Part shown: piece by piece, positions 59,203-64,000 of the stretch
Numbering within the stretch: the first letter of the stretch is position 1
Layout: the number at the start of each line of letters is the position of its first letter
Source of the DNA: Periplaneta americana
Lineage: Eukaryota; Arthropoda; Insecta; Blattodea; Blattidae
Length of the DNA: 64,000 nucleotides
Reading direction: 5' to 3'
Assembly (NCBI RefSeq): GCF_040183065.1
Contig: NC_091125.1
Coordinates: 120,251,621 to 120,315,620 of the forward strand
Translations under genes and position numbers: made by a program
Notes under the pieces: generated by a model
The model's input: the letters and a program-made list of their open reading frames with translations, nothing else
Database searches by the model: none
Told to the model about the DNA's origin: nothing

Positions 59203-60233
59203 CAGAATGATTCACGAAGATTTACCGTCCCTTACGGAGCTAATTTCCGAAGACGTTCTGAGCAAAAAATGTCATATAAACATTTGTCCTAATCTCAATA
59301 TTTTCAGAGTTACACTAATTTGAAGTTGTTAGTGAAATACCTTTTTTATTTAGTTTTAACGTTAAAAATATTACAAATAGAGAATGAACTATTTATAAGT
59401 GTCATTTCTTTAATTGGCTAGTGTTCTGAAGCTAGAAATGAGTTGCTGATTGCTTTGTACAGACTTTGTTTTTCAATTTTTAACTAAAAATTACATTATT
59501 CTTACGCACTTATCACAAAAATTGTTACAAATCATAAGACTTTAGGAACTTGATTCTTTAAAGTTTAATAATTATGCATCCTAATGTACAGTCTTAAGGA
59601 ATTTACAAGAGTGGAGTCCACACCTGTGGAGTAACGGTCAGCGCGTCTGGCTGCGAAACCAGGTGGCCCGGGTTCGAATCCCGATCGGGGCAAGTTACCT
59701 GGTTGAGGTTTTTTCCGGGGTTTTCCCTCAACCCAATACGAGCAAATGCTGGGTAACTTTTGGTGCTGGACCCCGGACTCATTTCACCGGCATTATCACC
59801 TTCATATCATTCAGACGTAAATAACCTAGATGTTGATACAGCGTCGTAAAATAACCCAATAAAATAAAAAAAATACAAGAGTGGCGTGATTTGTATCAAT
59901 TGCTGTGATAAATGCGTAAGAAAATGTAATTTTCTAGTTAAAAATCGAAAAAAAAAATTCTATACGAAGCAACTATGGAATTCACAACACATTTTTAACT
60001 TCAGAATATTAGCTAATTAAAGAAATGATACTCCTGGATAGTTGACTCTTTATCTGTAATATTCTTTTATCCTTAAAACTCAAGAATAAAGGTATTTTAC
60101 AAGCAACTTAAAATTCGCATAGTTAACTCTGAAAATATTGAGAACAGGACAAATGTTTATGTGGCATTTTTTGCTCATAATGTATTCGGAAATAAGCTCC
60201 ATAAGGGACGGTAAATCCTCGTGAATCACCCTG
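59203..60233. mobile_element. Foldback element with about 370-bp arms, TA-flanked, split by SINE-A
   Basis: The arms 59203-59590 and about 59885-60233 pair over nearly their whole length. Ends are CAGAATGATTCACGAAGATT and CAGGGTGATTCACGAGGATT (complement), inner stretches include ctcaatattttcagagtta and catttctttaatt. TA lies on both sides (59201-59202, 60234-60235). The LINE 3' UTR rejoins when it is removed. It has no coding frame. SINE-A lies near the tip of the hairpin. Confidence 0.85.
59615..59873 (+). mobile_element. SINE-A copy 3
   Basis: Head tccacacctgtggagtaacg with box B gggttcgaatcccg, body gaggttttttccggggtttt and tail acagcgtcgtaaaataaccc plus an A-rich end. It is bordered by the perfect 11-bp repeat tacaagagtgg (59604-59614, 59874-59884). 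It is the youngest layer of a three-deep nest. Confidence 0.95.
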
Positions 60234-60345
60234 TATAGAAAGAAAGGAAAAGGCGTAATAAAATGTGAACAATAAGTCAAAGTAAATGAGACATACAAAT
60301 TATAGAAATATGAGACAATAATAATGATAATATAGTAATAATAAC

Positions 60346-60379
<34 letters not shown>

Positions 60380-60559
60380 TAGTAAAGTACAAGCCATGCA
60401 ATGAACACAATAATTATTAGGAACACACACAACAAGGAACGTTATCACATGATACACATACCATTATTGGAAAATATTATGAAACAAAAACAGATAAAAT
60501 AAAATAAATGTCACTAGAATATTAAAAAACTGTAGGGAATACGTGAAGTCATGCAATAC

Positions 60560-60856
60560 AATACTTGTCATAACATTTAAGTTAGTTTGACAACTCGTCA
60601 TGAGATAATTTTATAATTTGGATTTGAAGGATTTCAAGGTTGGGCAGCCCTTGACTTCAGGCGGCAGAGAGTTCCAATAACGAGAAGTAGCAACTGTGAA
60701 GGACGAGGAATATAGAGATGACGTGTGGAGTGGAATTTCTAGCATGTTATCGTGTTGTGATCGAGTGTGAATATTAAGATATCGAAAGTATGGAAACAGA
60801 CGAATATATGTAAGAGGGGGATGAAGTGTGCATAATTCGATATAAGAGAAACCCAT
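60560..60856 (-). CDS. LINE RT C-terminal fragment
   Basis: The frame reads YFRYLNIHTRSQHDNMLEIP, then LHTSSLYSSSFTVATSRYWN, then SLPPEVKGCPTLKSFKSKL. This corresponds residue by residue in style to the C-terminus of the LINE-B protein at 41913-42566 (TRSQHN, SLYSASFT, SRSLKSFK). It is only a tail, so not functional. Confidence 0.8.
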
Positions 60857-60870
60857 CTATACGAATTGTC

Positions 60871-62180
60871 ATTTGTTTTAGTTTATTTAACACGGTTTTA
60901 TTTTGCATATAACTGCATATTTTCCCCAATTTTATAATACATCACATATTTAATACTTTCTTGCCTGTAAGGCTTATTTATAAGATTTACTAGTTTTCGA
61001 TCTGAAATACTTTTAGCAGCAACTCATCGGCTCGTCATGTGAATAAAAAAAAGCAGGACGCATTTATTTTAACAATATTTCCATTCTTGTTGTCGTTTCC
61101 GTTCCCGGTTTATTGTGGACCAGCCTTAACCAGGAGGATTAGAATCCAATTCCCGACTATTCTAAGGAAATGTTCTTTGGTTAAGAATTGCTGATTGCTG
61201 GTTGTTTGTGTTATCTTTAGGTTTAAGTTAGATGTGTTAGGTGAGGATTTAAGTAATCTTTCAAAGATGCGCTTGGAATACCTTATTTAGGCGTTATCAT
61301 GAGTCTCTCGTTACCCGATTGACTAGACTTGGCTGTGACTTCGTTGTCAAGTGCTCAGCACTGATAACCAGTTAGCCTATCTCTACTGGGGAAAGAATAA
61401 TTATTATTTGTTGTACTACGTAAGTGAACTATGAGATGTTACGTGGTATTATATTGTATTGCATAAGAATTATATAATTTGTGCTCTTTACAGCGTCTGT
61501 TAAGAGCATGCGTTGTTATCTAGGGATGCAGCGTACATGTACGTATATTTGACACGCTTTTATTTATTTATTTTTTCGTGTAGTAAGTTTTATTTACTAC
61601 TTCGACCTACTTGCGTCTGAATTTGTTATACATTTTGACCCAAATCTCATTCTCAGAGTTCTGTCAAGCTGTCTAGGAATAGCCCCTGGCCACAGAGAGC
61701 AACCCGAACTAGAGGAATTTAGTTATATGTTGTACAGGAAACTCACAGATTGTCACTCAAAGGAAACAGTTATAATGCACCAGACATCAGATGTGGCAGT
61801 CAGGCCATGAAATCTCAGATCATTACAATTACCACATTTTTACTATTCTTTCCCACAATGACAACATTTTTGTATCATATCTCCACCGAAATTCTTTGAG
61901 CTAACAAACCTCTCGTCAAGTTTTATCTTAATGTTTTCCCCTTTTTTTTAGTTTCTTCACTACAAATAAGTTATAATAACACTCAGTACCATTAAAATAG
62001 CATTTAAACCTCCTTGATGCCAGGAAACAGAATACTTACAGGCTGTACATTTTGAATTCTATTAAAATTTGACATATTCTGTTTCAAAGAGTCAAATAGA
62101 AAAATTGATAAACCGTAGGCCTACTGTATTTATGTTGTTCTTATTCTTTAAGATACAGCCTGCTCCTTTTTGAGATACTA
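60871..62180. other. No recognisable feature
   Basis: About 1.3 kb of unassigned sequence. TAGCCTA at 61373 and TAGGCCTA at 62116. Confidence 0.5.
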
Positions 62181-62182
62181 TA

Positions 62183-62787
62183 CTGGGTGTTCAGTTCAAA
62201 ATGTGTCGTGGCTCGCTGTATGTCGTCATGTGGCTAGCCGATGAGACTAGAGAATTCAATCTTCCTACACTTCCGCAAAGGCGTATTACCTATATGCCAG
62301 AGAAGTTGCCTAGCAAGTACGGCGTTCATTCTGAAGAGTATTTACCGATACGTACGGTAACGCCGGTTAGTGGCAGGAATGTGAACTGTTTGGAAACATG
62401 TACTGAGGTGAGTTTTTTTTTCTTACTGTCGGGATATGGGGAGAGGGTTAAGATGATTACTTACATATTTGTTGACATTAACTTCGATGGTCAACATGGA
62501 CACGGAGCATTTGATTTGTATTGTGGAATGTTGCCGTACGCAATCGATGATAACAAATACCGTGCGACGACTTGCCCGCTCAAAACACAGTTCGAAAGAG
62601 GTTATGCACACAGGCCATACAGACCGCCATCTGTTGCTACGACATTCAAGTTATACCGTACACGTTCTCAAGTTCAGATTGAACGCCTTGATTAATAGGC
62701 AACTTCTCTGACATAAAAGCCGAAACTCACTTCAAATCGCTGACTCACAACAGTGACGTCATGACACACTTTGAAATGAACACCCAG
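62183..62787 (+). mobile_element. TA-flanked 605-bp TIR element
   Basis: The ends CTGGGTGTTCAGTTCAAAAT and CTGGGTGTTCATTTCAAAGT (complement) are followed by gtgtc in both arms. TA lies outside each end (62181-62182, 62788-62789). An open frame fills most of the interior. Size and target fit a non-autonomous Tc1/mariner-like element. Confidence 0.8.
62201..62695 (+). CDS. Hypothetical 164-codon frame inside the TIR element
   Basis: An ATG-started frame runs almost from end to end of the 605-bp element and stops 92 bp before its right border. The protein has two Cys near residues 64-68, a hydrophobic stretch FFFLL near 72-76 and TYIFVDINFDGQHGHGAFDL, then LYCGMLPYAIDDN. I recognise no family and no DDE motif, so it is not a transposase. 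It may be an accidental open frame, but its length in AT-rich DNA is notable. Confidence 0.3.
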   Translation: MCRGSLYVVMWLADETREFNLPTLPQRRITYMPEKLPSKYGVHSEEYLPIRTVTPVSGRNVNCLETCTEVSFFFLLSGYGERVKMITYIFVDINFDGQHGHGAFDLYCGMLPYAIDDNKYRATTCPLKTQFERGYAHRPYRPPSVATTFKLYRTRSQVQIERLD

Positions 62788-62789
62788 TA

Positions 62790-63666
62790 TTTCCATCTTA
62801 TTATTGGACGTTCTTCATCTCGATAACCTTCTTGCTTGTGTGTATAGGCCTATGTTAGTTTGGCTGAATACATTCAATGTATTATGTTCAGTCCATTGCA
62901 GATTTAACCGTGATTTATATATAAATCAAAGTATCAATCTAATATATTTGTTCTTCGTTATCAACCAGTGTACTGAGATATCTATCTACCAATTTATTTT
63001 CTTATCTATAACCAGGCCCGGATATTTACGGAGATCGCGATAATCACGACATAATAGATATACAATAGATTTTTACTAATCTTTACGAACTAAGTGATTC
63101 TGATTAATAATATGCGGATAAAACAATGCGACAAATCGCGAAATAGAGTTCTAATAGCGAAATATGAGCACATTCCCGAATTATTACTATTGCGTCGTTT
63201 TATAGCAATTTCATATTCTGAGTTTTTTTCGGATTTTTTCACTTGAATTTGTTATATATCCAAGTAGGCTACATTACATGATATTCCAGATATTATTATT
63301 ACATTAGTGAACTCAAAAGACGGAGAATTCAACATTTCACTAATAATTTGAAAGTGTTAATTTGAAGGTTGCAAGTTTTTTCTCGTTTCTAATGAATGTG
63401 TGTTAAATATAGTCTCAATCCAACAAATATTGTCTATTGGCCATACTGCACCTTTACCAGAATCTAACGAACCTTTAACGTTGATTATTTGGAAAATAAT
63501 ATGCATACTGAGTTAATACTCCAATTCCAAAATAATTGTATTTTCCAAAATTTTCATTAATCTCCGCCAAGAGTACAAATCAATCTCCAACACTCTCCGC
63601 CAATACCAATATTAAAAAATTATAAAATTAATCTCAATAAATACCTACCTCTGCGTATAACCCTAT
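62790..63666. other. No recognisable feature
   Basis: Unassigned AT-rich sequence. TAGGCCTA at 62845 and TAGGCTA at 63265. Confidence 0.5.
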
Positions 63667-63895
63667 ATTTACTGTCCGTCCCAGTGGTTATATCGCAGGA
63701 TCGTCGAAATGAGGGAAATAACGTGATAGTTAATTACTAATGGGACTTTTTTCTTTAAACTATTTTAGACAGTTGTATATTATTACGTAGACTCCCAATT
63801 CCGTAGAGCAAATATTTTCAGAAAAGAGCCTAACGTCCAGCCACTAGCCTTTACAGAGGGACCAGCAGAAATGGATGGGAAAACGGGGATGCAAC
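63667..63895 (+). repeat. Second copy of the internal segment of the 53.9-55.0 kb element
   Basis: tactgtccgtcccagtggtt, acagttgtatattattacgt and cagaaaagag with gccactagc all recur at 54556-54770 in the same order and orientation. It probably belongs to a related element that has lost its recognisable ends. Confidence 0.7.
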
Positions 63896-64000
63896 ATAAC
63901 CACTCGGCAGTATTTAGCTACCTACTAGCCAACCTATCTGCTTTCAATAACATTAACCTATCTCAAATTATCTACCTGCTCAACCAATATACAAACATAC

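Larger units (their letters stand above)
58238..60870 (-). mobile_element. LINE-B relative with tandemly repeated 3' end
   Basis: In the minus direction the element has its RT C-terminus (60856-60611), then 3' UTR, then three successive copies of a roughly 300-bp 3' end. Each copy finishes tctgccaggttaaataaacc and is separated from the next by a microsatellite: AAT (58238-58283), AAT (58588-58630), AGT/TAC (58934-59008) and AAT (60340-60378). Each copy contains cattgtattatgattatc and a GT run. A foldback element (59203-60233) interrupts the third copy. Confidence 0.8.

Noticed and set aside
59615..59690. Possible functional tRNA gene in the SINE-A head
   Set aside because: Several copies share non-tRNA bodies and carry target duplications, so it is a SINE.

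Overview
The window looks like intergenic or intronic DNA from a large, repeat-rich arthropod genome. A hemimetabolous insect such as a cockroach or other blattodean fits best, but that placement is inference from the style of the repeats. The sequence is AT-rich. It has arthropod-type tRNA-derived SINEs, several non-LTR retrotransposon families, many TA-flanked Tc1/mariner-like elements and long microsatellites. I found no host protein gene, rRNA gene or functional tRNA gene; every recognisable reading frame belongs to a mobile element. Clade names for the LINEs are tentative and family letters are local labels.

Layout. 0-10 kb: a Penelope-like tail, a SINE, a LINE reverse transcriptase ORF (1589-2734), a long-armed foldback element (4441-5226), a Tc1-like element carrying a nested MITE (6025-7075), a long-TIR element (7192-8614) and a MITE inserted into its own family (9114-9405). 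10-16 kb: a LINE-D remnant, two inverted copies of a composite repeat, the first copy of an 800-bp dispersed repeat (R1), two dead transposases and several SINEs. 16-32 kb: SINE-A, LINE-A copies (one cut by a hAT-like element with a perfect 8-bp duplication), a SINE-in-TIR nest at 26.4-27.4 kb, and a palindromic SINE-D flanked by a 12-bp duplication (30434-31153). 32-40 kb: mostly unassigned DNA, a 51-bp tandem array of tRNA-like box-A halves (35141-35597), a block of simple repeats, and a mobile element inside a minisatellite. 40-50 kb: R1 copy 2, LINE-B, a Penelope GIY-YIG remnant, two LINE-A copies (one cut by SINE-A), a mariner remnant and a 24-bp minisatellite. 50-64 kb: a 595-bp GATA array, R1 copy 3, a nearly complete DDE transposon (56574-58059), a tandem array of LINE 3' ends split by a foldback element that is itself split by a SINE, and a 605-bp TIR element with an unbroken 164-codon frame.

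How the parts relate. Only mobile-element biology is visible. LINE-type machinery explains the 11-19-bp target duplications around the SINEs and the 5'-truncated LINEs. Three SINE groups share the same 3' tail, which suggests one LINE partner that is not in this window. A cut-and-paste layer of TA-flanked elements is stacked on top.

The most unusual signals are three. First, TA dinucleotides have repeatedly become TAGGCTA, TAGCCTA or TAGGCCTA (at least 43 sites), and paired repeat copies show directly that these are 5-nt insertions. Second, a SINE architecture in which the tRNA-like head lies between inverted copies of the element's own tail occurs twice, each time with its own target duplication. 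Third, tandem amplification of only the box-A half of a tRNA-like SINE head.
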